This document shows positions 34,731-43,063 of a DNA stretch of 64,000 nucleotides, in pieces (positions within the stretch are counted from its first letter, which is position 1; every line of letters begins with the position of its first letter). Source of the DNA: JANQOH01 sp965200095 (lineage in GTDB: Bacteria > Pseudomonadota > Alphaproteobacteria > UBA7887). The notes beneath the pieces are model-generated. The model saw only the letters and a program-made list of their open reading frames with translations, did no database searches and was not told the DNA's origin. The stretch lies in NCBI GenBank assembly GCA_965200095.1, contig OZ241350.1, positions 1,364,001 to 1,428,000 of the forward strand, read 5' to 3'. Both the position numbers and the translations under genes were made by a program.

Positions 34731-35768
34731 ATGCCCGTCGACGAGAACTGGCTGGCGCGCACGCGCGAGGCGGCGCTTGAGCCCGACTTGCCGATCGTCG
34801 ACCCGCACCACCATTTGTGGGACCGGCCCGACTCGCGTTACCTGCTCGCCGACCTGCGCGCCGACATCGAATCGGGCCATAACGTCGTCGCCACCGTGTT
34901 CGTCGAGTGCATGTCGATGTATCGGGCGTCGGGGCCCGAAGCGCTCAGGCCGGTGGGCGAGACCGAGTTCGTCAACGGCGTGGCGGCGCAGAGCGCAAGC
35001 GGCGGGTTCGGCGCGGCGCGGGTATGCGAGGGGATTGTCGGCTTCGCCGATCTGTCGCTGGGCGCCGCGGTCGACGAGGTCCTTGCGGCCCATGTCGCGC
35101 GCGCGCCCGACCGCTTCCGCGGTATCCGCCACTCGGTCGGCTGGGACGCGAGCCCGGAAGTGCGCAATTCGCACTCGCGCCCCGTCGAGCGCCTGATGTT
35201 CGATGCGACGTGGCGCGAGGGGTTCGCCCGGCTCGAAGCCTGGAGCCTGAGTTTCGAGGCGTGGCTGTACCACCCGCAGCTCGACGATGCGGTCGCCCTG
35301 GCGCGCGCCTTTCCGGGCGTGCGGATCGTTCTCGATCATTTCGGCGGGCCTTTGGGGATCGGCCCCTGGCGGGGGCGGCGGGCGGAGGCGTTCGAAGCGT
35401 GGAAACCGAAGATCGCCGCGCTCGCGGAATGTCCCAACACAGTCGCCAAGCTCGGCGGTCTCGCCATGCCGATCAACGGATACGGGTGGCACAGGCGCCC
35501 CGCGCCGCCGGGTTCGGAGGAGCTGGCGGCGGCGAACCGCGACTGGTATCTGTACGCTATCGACCGTTTCGGCCCCGACCGCTGCATGTTCGAGAGCAAT
35601 TTTCCGGTCGACAAGGTTTCCTGCAGCTACGCGGTGTTGTGGAACGCTTTCAAGCGCATCGCCTCGGGCTTCTCCGAAGCGGAGAAGCGGGCGATGTTCC
35701 ACGACACGGCGGCTGAGGTCTATCGTCTCGGCGCGGGCGCGCCGGTCGCCGACGGGGGAGGGCAATGA
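34731..35768 (+). CDS. Amidohydrolase family 2 protein (TIM-barrel metal hydrolase)
   Basis: 345 residues, with the ATG preceded by GAGGGGCGG. IVDPHHHLWD near residue 23 is the metal-binding HxH signature of the amidohydrolase_2 family, which includes lactonases and decarboxylases acting on small cyclic acids. RGIRHSVGWD, VLDHFGGP and CMFESNFPVDK supply the later metal and base residues (His, Asp/Ser region). The substrate is unknown. Its stop overlaps the start of the isomerase-like gene, so the two likely act in the same catabolic step series. Confidence 0.85.
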   Translation: MPVDENWLARTREAALEPDLPIVDPHHHLWDRPDSRYLLADLRADIESGHNVVATVFVECMSMYRASGPEALRPVGETEFVNGVAAQSASGGFGAARVCEGIVGFADLSLGAAVDEVLAAHVARAPDRFRGIRHSVGWDASPEVRNSHSRPVERLMFDATWREGFARLEAWSLSFEAWLYHPQLDDAVALARAFPGVRIVLDHFGGPLGIGPWRGRRAEAFEAWKPKIAALAECPNTVAKLGGLAMPINGYGWHRRPAPPGSEELAAANRDWYLYAIDRFGPDRCMFESNFPVDKVSCSYAVLWNAFKRIASGFSEAEKRAMFHDTAAEVYRLGAGAPVADGGGQ

Positions 35769-36352
35769 GCCGGCGCATCGAGTTCTATTTCGACTACGGC
35801 AGTCCGACGAGCTATCTCGCCTGGACGCAGCTCCCCGAGATCGCCCGGCGCGCGGGCGCGGAATTGGCGTTCCGCCCCATGCTGCTCGGCGGCGTCTTCA
35901 AGGCGACGGGCAACCGCTCGCCCGCCGCCGTTCCGGCGAAGGGCGCGTGGATGCGCGGCGACATGCGGCGCTGGGCGGCGAAATGGGGAGTGACGCTGAA
36001 CTCCAACCCGCATTTCCCCGTCAATACGCTCGCCATGATGCGCGGGGCGGTGGCGGCGCAGCGGGCCAGCGAGCTCGCACCCTATTCCGACGCGATGTAC
36101 CGGGCGATGTGGGTGGACGGGAAGAACCCGTCGGAGCCGGAGACCTTTGCCGCGACCGTCGCCGGGGCCGGACTGGATGCGGCGGCCTATGGCGAGCGTA
36201 TCCAGGACCCGGAGGTGAAGAAGGCGCTCATCGCGGCGACGGAGGAGGCGGTGGCGCGCGGCGTGTTCGGCGCGCCGACGATGTTCGTCGGCGACGAATT
36301 GTTCTTCGGGCAGGACCGGCTGGACTTCGTCGCCGAGGCGGCGGGCGCATAG
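35765..36352 (+). CDS. 2-hydroxychromene-2-carboxylate isomerase-like (kappa-class GST fold)
   Basis: 195 residues from an ATG overlapping the upstream stop and preceded by GGGGGAGG. EFYFDYGSPTSYLAWTQLP is the signature N-terminus of HCCA isomerases, with the Ser that activates glutathione. RGVFGAPTMFVGDELFFGQDR is given here only by its key parts GVFGAPTMFVGD (cis-Pro) and FFGQDRL (substrate pocket). The length matches the family. It probably acts with the amidohydrolase. The paralogue at 16633 is longer and diverged. Confidence 0.87.
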   Translation: MSRRIEFYFDYGSPTSYLAWTQLPEIARRAGAELAFRPMLLGGVFKATGNRSPAAVPAKGAWMRGDMRRWAAKWGVTLNSNPHFPVNTLAMMRGAVAAQRASELAPYSDAMYRAMWVDGKNPSEPETFAATVAGAGLDAAAYGERIQDPEVKKALIAATEEAVARGVFGAPTMFVGDELFFGQDRLDFVAEAAGA

Positions 36353-36720
36353 CCGCCCCACGGCGTCGCCGCGCACCGGTCGCGGTCGTTCCCGGGGGCC
36401 GGCCGCCCCGACGCGAACCGCCCGGGTTCGGACAGCAATTCTCATTTTAGCCTGTAGCGATGCAGCGTATCCGTCGCAGCCGCCCCTGGGAGCGCCGGCG
36501 TCTCGCCGGCACGCGCGCACAGCGCGCGATGACGCAGATGCCGGCGAGACGCCGGCGCTCCCAGGGAGACGCGTCCATCGCCATAATGAGAACCGCTGGG
36601 GTTCGGGACGGGGGTTTGCAACCGGGGGGCGGGCTGTGGTAGCAAGCGCGCGCCGTCGGCGGGGCCGCTGCGGCGCAAGGGGCCGGCGGCCCGTCCCTCC
36701 GATCCGCGACAGGTGATTCC
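36353..36720. other. Intergenic repeat region upstream of the ATP synthase operon
   Basis: 368 bp without a gene. The middle is a dispersed element (36437-36593) containing a 27-bp perfect palindrome. From about 36600 to 36720 lies the atpH leader, with no obvious -10 or -35. The Shine-Dalgarno before the GTG is weak (CAGGTG). Confidence 0.7.
36437..36593. repeat. Dispersed element with ATTCTCATT ends, copy 2, containing a 27-bp palindrome
   Basis: The left end AATTCTCATTTTAGCC and the right end CCATAATGAGAACC are inverted repeats. Inside, the arms 36484-36510 and 36540-36566 are perfect 27-base inverted repeats (starting CCCTGGGAGCGCCGGCG) around a 29-base loop. The RNA or single strand would fold very stably. 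Chance translation of such palindromes gives the familiar AGETPAL and GSAGVSPA artefact peptides. Confidence 0.75.
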
Positions 36721-37281
36721 GTGGCGCAAGAGCGAAGCGGCGTTTCCGGCCTTGCGGGCCGTTACGCGAAGGCGTTGTTCGATCTCGCGCTCGAGAGCGA
36801 CGCGCTCGACGCAACGGCGCGCGATCTGGCGCGCGTGCGCGAAATGCTCGACTCCAGCGCGGACTTGCGACGCATGGCGCGCAGCCCGCTGGTCCCGCGC
36901 GCCCAACAGGGGGCGGCCGTTGCGGCGCTGGCGCGCCGGGCGGGACTCGGCGCCGCCGTTACCGGTTTCCTCGGCGTGCTGGCGCGGAACCGCCGCCTGT
37001 TCGCGCTGGCGGAGGCGATCGGCGCTTTCGACTCGCTGCTTGCGCGCCATCGCGGCGAGGTGGATGCGGAAGTCGTCTCGGCGCGGCCGCTGGACGCCGC
37101 TCGCGCCGACGCCATAGCGCGCGCGGTCGCCGGCGCCGTCGGCGGCGCTGTGCGTATCCGCGCCGCGACCGATGCGTCGCTGATCGGCGGGTTCGTCGTC
37201 CGCGTCGGTTCGCGCATGGTGGACGCTTCGGTGCGCGGCCGGCTGCGGGCGCTCGAAGCGGCCATGAAAGGAGCGGCATGA
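36721..37281 (+). CDS. atpH: ATP synthase F1 delta subunit
   Basis: 186 residues from a GTG at 36721. GLAGRYAKALFDLALE is the conserved N-terminus that binds the alpha subunit. The C-terminal ATDASLIGGFVVRVGSRMVDASV is given by its key part SLIGGFVVRVG, the stator-binding domain. It is first in atpHAGDC; F0 genes are absent nearby, as is usual in alphaproteobacteria. Its end overlaps the atpA start by 4 bases. Confidence 0.95.
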   Translation: MAQERSGVSGLAGRYAKALFDLALESDALDATARDLARVREMLDSSADLRRMARSPLVPRAQQGAAVAALARRAGLGAAVTGFLGVLARNRRLFALAEAIGAFDSLLARHRGEVDAEVVSARPLDAARADAIARAVAGAVGGAVRIRAATDASLIGGFVVRVGSRMVDASVRGRLRALEAAMKGAA

Positions 37282-38810
37282 TGGATATCCGCGCGGCGGA
37301 AATCTCGGAAATCCTCAAACGCCAGATCGCCGGGTTCGACGCCGGGGCGGAAGTCGCCGAAGTCGGTCAGGTGCTCTCGGTGGGCGACGGCATCGCCCGC
37401 GTGTGGGGCCTCGACGGCGTCCAGGCCGGCGAGACGGTCGAATTCCCCGGCGGCATTCGCGGCATGGCGCTGAACCTCGAGACCGACAATGTCGGCGTCG
37501 TCATCTTCGGCGACGACCGCACCATCCGCGAGGGCGATACGGTCAAGCGCACCGGCGCCATCGTCGATGTCCCCGTGGGCAAGGGGCTGCTGGGCCGCGT
37601 GGTCGACGCCCTGGGCGACCCTATCGACGGCAAGGGGCCGGTGGAAGCGACCGAGCGCCGCCGCGTCGATGTGAAGGCGCCCGGCATCGTCCCGCGCCGT
37701 TCGGTGCACGAGCCCATGCAGACGGGGCTGAAGGCCATCGACTCGCTGGTGCCCATCGGGCGCGGCCAGCGCGAATTGATCATCGGCGACCGCCAGACCG
37801 GCAAGACCGCCGTCGCGGTGGACGCCATCGTCAACCAGAGATCGGTGAACGAAAGCGACGACGAGTCGCGCAAGCTCTATTGCATCTATGTCGCGATCGG
37901 CCAGAAGCGCTCCACGGTGGCGCGCATCGTCAAGACTTTGGAGGACAACGGCGCGCTCGACTATTCGATCGTCGTCGCGGCGACGGCGTCGGAGCCGGCG
38001 CCGTTGCAATTCCTTGCCCCCTATACCGGCTGCGCGATGGGCGAGTATTTCCGCGACAACGGGATGCACGCGCTCATCGTCTATGACGACCTCTCGAAGC
38101 AGGCGGTGGCCTATCGCCAGATGTCGCTGCTGCTGCGCCGCCCGCCGGGGCGGGAGGCCTATCCCGGCGACGTGTTCTATCTGCATTCGCGGCTGCTCGA
38201 ACGCGCCGCGAAACTGAACGAGGACCACGGCGGCGGGTCGCTGACGGCGTTGCCGGTGATCGAAACCCAGGCGGGCGACGTGTCGGCCTATATCCCGACC
38301 AACGTGATCTCGATCACCGACGGACAGATATTCCTGGAGACCGAGTTGTTCTACCGGGGGATCCGCCCGGCGATCAATGTCGGCATCTCGGTCAGCCGGG
38401 TGGGTTCGGCGGCGCAGGTCAAAGCGATGAAGCAGGTGGCGGGTCGCATCAAACTCGAGCTCGCGCAATACCGCGAAATGGCGGCGTTCGCGCAGTTCGG
38501 GTCCGACCTCGACGCGGCGACCCAGCGCCTGCTGGCGCGCGGGGCGCGGCTGACCGAACTGCTCAAGCAGGACCAGTACGCGCCGCTGCCCATGGAGGAG
38601 CAGGTCGTGGCGATCTACGCCGGGGTGCGCGGCTATCTCGACGCTGTCGAACCCGCCGGGGTGACGCGGTTCGAGGAGCGCCTTCTGGCCCTGGTCCGCA
38701 GCGATCACGCCGACCTCCTGGCGGCGATCCGCGACGACGGGGAGATCGGCGACGAGACGGAAGCGCGTCTGAAGGCGGTGCTCGACGGGTTCGCGGACAG
38801 CGCTTCCTGA
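37278..38810 (+). CDS. atpA: ATP synthase F1 alpha subunit
   Basis: 510 residues. AAAGGAG precedes two adjacent ATG codons (37278 and 37281), either of which would work. The Walker A GDRQTGKTAV (about 170-179) binds non-catalytic nucleotide, and SVSRVGSAAQVKAMKQVAG is the alpha signature. Three alpha with three beta subunits form the F1 head. The length and motifs are entirely normal. Confidence 0.98.
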   Translation: MMDIRAAEISEILKRQIAGFDAGAEVAEVGQVLSVGDGIARVWGLDGVQAGETVEFPGGIRGMALNLETDNVGVVIFGDDRTIREGDTVKRTGAIVDVPVGKGLLGRVVDALGDPIDGKGPVEATERRRVDVKAPGIVPRRSVHEPMQTGLKAIDSLVPIGRGQRELIIGDRQTGKTAVAVDAIVNQRSVNESDDESRKLYCIYVAIGQKRSTVARIVKTLEDNGALDYSIVVAATASEPAPLQFLAPYTGCAMGEYFRDNGMHALIVYDDLSKQAVAYRQMSLLLRRPPGREAYPGDVFYLHSRLLERAAKLNEDHGGGSLTALPVIETQAGDVSAYIPTNVISITDGQIFLETELFYRGIRPAINVGISVSRVGSAAQVKAMKQVAGRIKLELAQYREMAAFAQFGSDLDAATQRLLARGARLTELLKQDQYAPLPMEEQVVAIYAGVRGYLDAVEPAGVTRFEERLLALVRSDHADLLAAIRDDGEIGDETEARLKAVLDGFADSAS

Positions 38811-38819
38811 ACGACGCCG

Positions 38820-39707
38820 ATGGCCGCGCTCAAGGAGCTCCGGGTCCGGATCGACAGCGTCAAGGCGACGCGCAAGATCACGGGCGCGATGAAGATGGTG
38901 GCGGCGTCGAAATTGCGGCGCGCGCAAGAGGCGGCCGAGGCCGCCCGTCCCTATGCGGACCGCATGGCGCGCATGACCGCGTCGCTCGCCCGCGCCGCGC
39001 GGGAGAACGAAAGCGCGCCCGCGCTGCTGCGCGGCGCCGGGGCGGAAGACCGGCATCTGTTCGTCGTCGCCACGTCCGACCGCGGCCTGTGCGGCGGTTT
39101 CAACAGCGCCATCGTGCGCGCAGCGCGCGCGCGCACCGCCGAACTCGAGCGCGAAGGGCGGACGGTCGCGCTGCTCACGGTGGGGCGCAAGGGGCGCGAG
39201 GCGTTGCGCCGCGACCGCGAGAGCGGCATCGTCGAAGCCCTGGAGGGGGTGGGCGCGCGCGGGGTCGCCTTCGCCGAAGCCGCGGCGATCGCCGACAATG
39301 TGGCGCGCCGCTTCGCGGCCGGCGAATTCGATGTCTGCACGCTCTTCTACAACCGTTTCGTGTCCGCCATCCGTCAGGAGGTCACGGCGCGGCAACTGGT
39401 TCCGCTGCCGGTCGAAGCCGACGACGGCGCGGCGGACGACGGCGCCGGGGGCGCGGCCTGGGAATTCGAACCCGACGAAGAGACGATCCTCGCCGAACTG
39501 CTGCCGCGCAACATGGCGGTGCAGGTCTTCCGCGCCCTGCTGGAGAACGCCGCCGGCGAGCAGGGCGCGCGCATGATGGCGATGGACAACGCGACGCGCA
39601 ACGCGGGCGATATGATCGACCGTCTGACACTGACCTATAACCGGTCGCGCCAGGCGGCGATCACCGGGGAATTGATCGAGATCGTTTCCGGGGCGGAGGC
39701 GCTCTAG
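38820..39707 (+). CDS. atpG: ATP synthase F1 gamma subunit
   Basis: 295 residues. The N-terminal helix KELRVRIDSVKATRKITGAM and the C-terminal helix with ITGELIEIVSGAEAL form the rotating coiled coil. TSDRGLCGGFNS marks the Rossmann-like middle. It sits 9 bases after atpA without a strong ribosome binding site, so translation is probably coupled. A short acidic stretch (ADDGAADDGAGGA, about 201-213) is a lineage-specific insertion. Confidence 0.97.
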   Translation: MAALKELRVRIDSVKATRKITGAMKMVAASKLRRAQEAAEAARPYADRMARMTASLARAARENESAPALLRGAGAEDRHLFVVATSDRGLCGGFNSAIVRAARARTAELEREGRTVALLTVGRKGREALRRDRESGIVEALEGVGARGVAFAEAAAIADNVARRFAAGEFDVCTLFYNRFVSAIRQEVTARQLVPLPVEADDGAADDGAGGAAWEFEPDEETILAELLPRNMAVQVFRALLENAAGEQGARMMAMDNATRNAGDMIDRLTLTYNRSRQAAITGELIEIVSGAEAL

Positions 39708-39744
39708 GCGCCGCGCGGCCGGAAGCCATGCCGGGAGGGACGCG

Positions 39745-41166
39745 ATGAAGGAGAATACGGGGCGCATCGCCCAGGTGATCGGCGCCGTGGTCGATGTGCG
39801 CTTCGACGGCGAGCTGCCGGCGATCCTGAACGCCCTGGAGGTCGACAATCGCGGCAGCCGGCTGGTGCTCGAAGTGGCGCAGCATCTCGGCGAGAACACG
39901 GTGCGCGCGGTGGCCATGGATTCGACCGAGGGTCTGGTCCGCGGGGCGGCGGCGATGGATACGGGGCAGCCCATCGCCGTGCCGGTGGGCCGCGAAACCC
40001 TGGGGCGGATCATGAACGTGGTCGGCGAACCCATCGACGAGCGCGGTCCGCTGGAGGCGGCGAGGAGCGCGCCGATCCATCAGCCCGCGCCCGAATTCGT
40101 CGACCAGTCCACGGAATCCGAAATCCTGTCGACGGGGATCAAGGTCATCGACCTGCTCGCGCCCTACGCCAGGGGCGGCAAGATCGGCCTGTTCGGCGGC
40201 GCCGGGGTGGGCAAGACCGTCATCATCATGGAGCTGATCAACAATATCGCCCGGGCGCATGGCGGCTATTCGGTGTTCGCCGGAGTCGGCGAGCGCACCC
40301 GCGAGGGCAACGACCTGTATCGCGAAATGGTCGAATCCGGGGTTATCGACCTCGAGGGCGACTCCTCCAGGGCGGCGTTGATCTACGGGCAGATGAACGA
40401 ACCCCCCGGCGCGCGCGCGCGCGTCGGCCTGACCGGCCTCACCGTCGCCGAGTATTTCCGCGACGAGGAGGGGCAGGACGTGCTGTTCTTCGTCGACAAC
40501 ATCTTCCGCTTCACCCAGGCGGGTTCAGAAGTGTCGGCGCTGCTGGGGCGGATTCCCTCGGCGGTGGGCTATCAGCCGACGCTCGCCACCGATATGGGCG
40601 CCTTGCAGGAGCGCATCACGACGACGCGCAAGGGGTCCATCACTTCGGTGCAGGCAATTTACGTCCCCGCCGACGACCTCACCGACCCGGCGCCGGCGAC
40701 ATCGTTCAGCCATCTCGACGCGACCACGGTGCTCAACCGCCAGATCGCCGAATTGGGGATTTACCCGGCGGTGGACCCGCTCGACTCGACCTCGCGAATG
40801 CTCGACCCCCGCGTGGTCGGCGAGGAGCATTACGAGATCGCGCGGCGGGTCCAGCGCATCCTCCAGACCTACAAGTCGCTTCAGGACATCATCGCCATCC
40901 TCGGCATGGACGAGCTGTCCGAGGACGACAAATTGACCGTGGCGCGGGCGCGCAAGATCCAGCGCTTCCTGTCGCAACCGTTCCACGTGGCGGAAGTGTT
41001 CACCGGAACCGCGGGCCGGCTGGTCTCCCTCGAGGACACCATCGCCGGCTTCCGCGCGATCTGCGACGGCGAATGCGACGACATGCCCGAGGCTGCGTTC
41101 TACATGCTCGGCACTCTCGACGAAGCGCGCGACAAGGCGCGGCGCATGGCGGCGGAGGCGGCGTGA
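39745..41166 (+). CDS. atpD: ATP synthase F1 beta subunit
   Basis: 473 residues, with the ATG preceded by GGGAGGG. Walker A GGAGVGKTVIIMELI (about 152-166), the catalytic GERTREG and the arginine-rich VGLTGLTVAEYFRD are standard, and PSAVGYQPTLATDMG is the beta signature. It is the catalytic subunit of the rotary ATP synthase. Its stop overlaps the GTG of atpC (GTGA). Confidence 0.98.
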   Translation: MKENTGRIAQVIGAVVDVRFDGELPAILNALEVDNRGSRLVLEVAQHLGENTVRAVAMDSTEGLVRGAAAMDTGQPIAVPVGRETLGRIMNVVGEPIDERGPLEAARSAPIHQPAPEFVDQSTESEILSTGIKVIDLLAPYARGGKIGLFGGAGVGKTVIIMELINNIARAHGGYSVFAGVGERTREGNDLYREMVESGVIDLEGDSSRAALIYGQMNEPPGARARVGLTGLTVAEYFRDEEGQDVLFFVDNIFRFTQAGSEVSALLGRIPSAVGYQPTLATDMGALQERITTTRKGSITSVQAIYVPADDLTDPAPATSFSHLDATTVLNRQIAELGIYPAVDPLDSTSRMLDPRVVGEEHYEIARRVQRILQTYKSLQDIIAILGMDELSEDDKLTVARARKIQRFLSQPFHVAEVFTGTAGRLVSLEDTIAGFRAICDGECDDMPEAAFYMLGTLDEARDKARRMAAEAA

Positions 41167-41585
41167 ACGCCCCCGGCGCCGTCGCCTTCGAACTCGTCTC
41201 GCCGGCGCGAGTGCTCGTCTCGCGCGCGGTCGAGATGGTCGTCGTGCCCGGCGAGGAAGGCGATTTCGGCGTGTTGCCGGGCCATGCGCCGTTCATGGCG
41301 CGCGTGCGTCCGGGCGCCATCGAGATCCATGACGGCGGGGAGGCGGTGGATCGCCTGTTCGTCGCCGGCGGCTTCGCCGAAGCGACCCCGGAACGCTGCA
41401 CCGTGCTCGCCGAGGAAGCGTTCCCGCTTGCCGGCGTCACGCGCGCCGACGCCGAGGCGCGTCTCGCCGAAGCCGACCGCGCGCTCGAAGACGCGCGCGA
41501 CGACGCCGAACGGGCGCGCGCCGAAGCCGCCCGCAGCGTGGCCGCCGCACTCGTTGAGACGGTCGGCTATTACGGCGAGAGCTGA
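41163..41585 (+). CDS. atpC: ATP synthase F1 epsilon subunit
   Basis: 140 residues from a GTG overlapping the atpD stop. FELVSPARVLVSRAVEMVVVPG and GDFGVLPGHAPFM, here quoted in part, form the N-terminal beta sandwich. The C-terminal helical pair (about 90-130) is charged and Ala-rich. It couples gamma rotation and inhibits hydrolysis. It ends the operon and is convergent with the orphan gene at 41603. Confidence 0.95.
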   Translation: MNAPGAVAFELVSPARVLVSRAVEMVVVPGEEGDFGVLPGHAPFMARVRPGAIEIHDGGEAVDRLFVAGGFAEATPERCTVLAEEAFPLAGVTRADAEARLAEADRALEDARDDAERARAEAARSVAAALVETVGYYGES

Positions 41586-41609
41586 GCAGCCGCGCCCGGC
41601 GGTCAGCTC
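41579..41609. terminator. Inverted repeat spanning both convergent stop codons
   Basis: GAGCTGA (41579-41585) and TCAGCTC (41603-41609) pair across 17 bases. The arms contain the stop codons of atpC and of the minus-strand gene. It may act as a bidirectional terminator, although the stem is short. Confidence 0.35.
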
Positions 41610-43003
41610 CAGGCGCCGTGGGCGGCGACGTCCGGGGCGTTCTCCCGGTCGATACGGCCGTCATTGACGAGCTGGGTGCGAACCGTCAGTTCCGAAACGT
41701 TGAAACGCTCGGCCACATCCCGCTGACGCTCTCCGGAGTCGTCGCTGCGGGTCATCTCGTCCACCGCGGCGAACGGGCACAGCAGTTCCGCTGCGAACGC
41801 GCGCTGCATCTTCTGGCGGTAGCTGAAAGCGTCGGTCGCGGGCCACAGCGGCTCGGCCGTCGAGCCCGTCGCGGCGCCGAACATGCGATCCCCCACCAGA
41901 CGCGCGAGATCGAAACGCCGGCCGGTCGTCCATTTCGACCGCAGCGCCACCCGCGCGCCGCCGCCTTCCCCATCGAGCACGAACGACAGCCCCGCCGAAC
42001 GCCTGTCGCGTTGCAAGACCGCGCCAGCGGTTGTCCCCGCGAAAGCGGCGAGGCGCGCGTTGGAAATCGGTTGTCCGTCCAGCCCTTCGCGCTCGCGGAG
42101 TTCCTGCGCCATGCGCACGCCCGCGCGCCAGGCTTCGGCGTCCGGCGCGACAGTGGCGTCGTCAAGCGTTACCGCGTCTCCCGGGTCGGCGTCGAAGCCC
42201 TTTTTCGCCGCGGCATCGGCGAGGTCGGCGGCCGACATCATGCGATCCGGTCCTTCGCCGGCGACGGCCGCAGCCGCGGCGACTTCCCCCAGCGCCTCTT
42301 CTCCGAGCGCCGCCGCGTCGTCGAGACGCGCGTATATCGTGTCTTCCGCCACATCGTCCGGGTCGCGGCCGAGCTGCGCTTCGAACCGGCGGAAGCGGGC
42401 ATGTTCCGGATCCTCGCGCTCCGCCCGCAATTCCTCCCACAGGCGGTGCAGATTCGTCTCCCGCGTGGCCGGCGCATCGAGTCGGGCCAGCACGTCCGCG
42501 ACGAACCTGTCGATGCCCGCCTCGAGGCAGAACGCCGAAATCGTCTCGCGTTCGGCGCCGATATAGCGGAGCGGGTTCGCACTCGGTTCGCGGGACGGCC
42601 TGGAATCCAGGGAAGCATGCCGGCCGTCGGAGAAGATGGATATCACCGGCCAGGCGTAGCCCTCGCCGACGCTCGTCATCCGGTGTGCGAACTCCCAGTC
42701 GCGCGCCGCCGCGCCGGCGGGACGCCCGCACTCCCAGCGTATGCGCCACCAGTTCCAGACCAGCCACTCGGCCAGCGGATACCCGGCGACACGCGGGCCG
42801 CGGCGCAATTCGCCGCCATCGATCTCCTGAGCGCCGGTGAGCAACCGGTCGTTCGCCATCATCGACAGCAGACCGAACGTGGCTTTCTCCTCCGGCGGTT
42901 CAAGCCCGCCGGCGCCGAGAGTCTCGACGGAAAGGGAGATTATCAGTTCGTCGCGCATCTCGTCCGCCATTCCTTCATGACCCACTGCCGCACGCCTTGT
43001 CAT
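41603..43003 (-). CDS. Uncharacterised protein with degenerate ImmA/IrrE-like peptidase domain
   Basis: Up to 466 residues; the ATG at 43003 lacks a ribosome binding site, and ATGs at 42970 or 42958 are possible. The N-terminal half has Trp-rich LAEWLVWNWWRIRWE and GYAWPVISIFSDG. The middle is acidic and Ala-rich. The C-terminal third resembles ImmA/IrrE metallopeptidases: QPISNARLAAFAG, then RRFDLARLVGDRMFG where the HExxH zinc motif should be, then KMQRAFAAELLCPFAAV, and FNVSELTVRTQLVNDGRI. The zinc His and Glu are missing, so it is probably not a peptidase and may be a sensor or regulator. No phage or HTH partner lies beside it. I have seen similar hypothetical proteins in alphaproteobacteria but know no function. 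Confidence 0.5.
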   Translation of the reverse strand: MTRRAAVGHEGMADEMRDELIISLSVETLGAGGLEPPEEKATFGLLSMMANDRLLTGAQEIDGGELRRGPRVAGYPLAEWLVWNWWRIRWECGRPAGAAARDWEFAHRMTSVGEGYAWPVISIFSDGRHASLDSRPSREPSANPLRYIGAERETISAFCLEAGIDRFVADVLARLDAPATRETNLHRLWEELRAEREDPEHARFRRFEAQLGRDPDDVAEDTIYARLDDAAALGEEALGEVAAAAAVAGEGPDRMMSAADLADAAAKKGFDADPGDAVTLDDATVAPDAEAWRAGVRMAQELREREGLDGQPISNARLAAFAGTTAGAVLQRDRRSAGLSFVLDGEGGGARVALRSKWTTGRRFDLARLVGDRMFGAATGSTAEPLWPATDAFSYRQKMQRAFAAELLCPFAAVDEMTRSDDSGERQRDVAERFNVSELTVRTQLVNDGRIDRENAPDVAAHGAWS

Positions 43004-43063
43004 TAGTCTCAGAACAAACAGGCGTCAACGATGCGAATCGGCGAGGCGGCGCGAACGCCCGGT

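Noticed and set aside
36762..40034. 1,090-codon minus-strand open frame opposite atpH-atpA-atpG
   Set aside because: High GC removes stop codons on the complementary frame. The sense strand encodes unmistakable ATP synthase subunits.
41603..43003. Active ImmA/IrrE metallopeptidase of a phage or toxin-antitoxin system
   Set aside because: There is no HExxH motif, no HTH partner gene and no mobile-element signatures next to it. It is kept as an uncharacterised protein.
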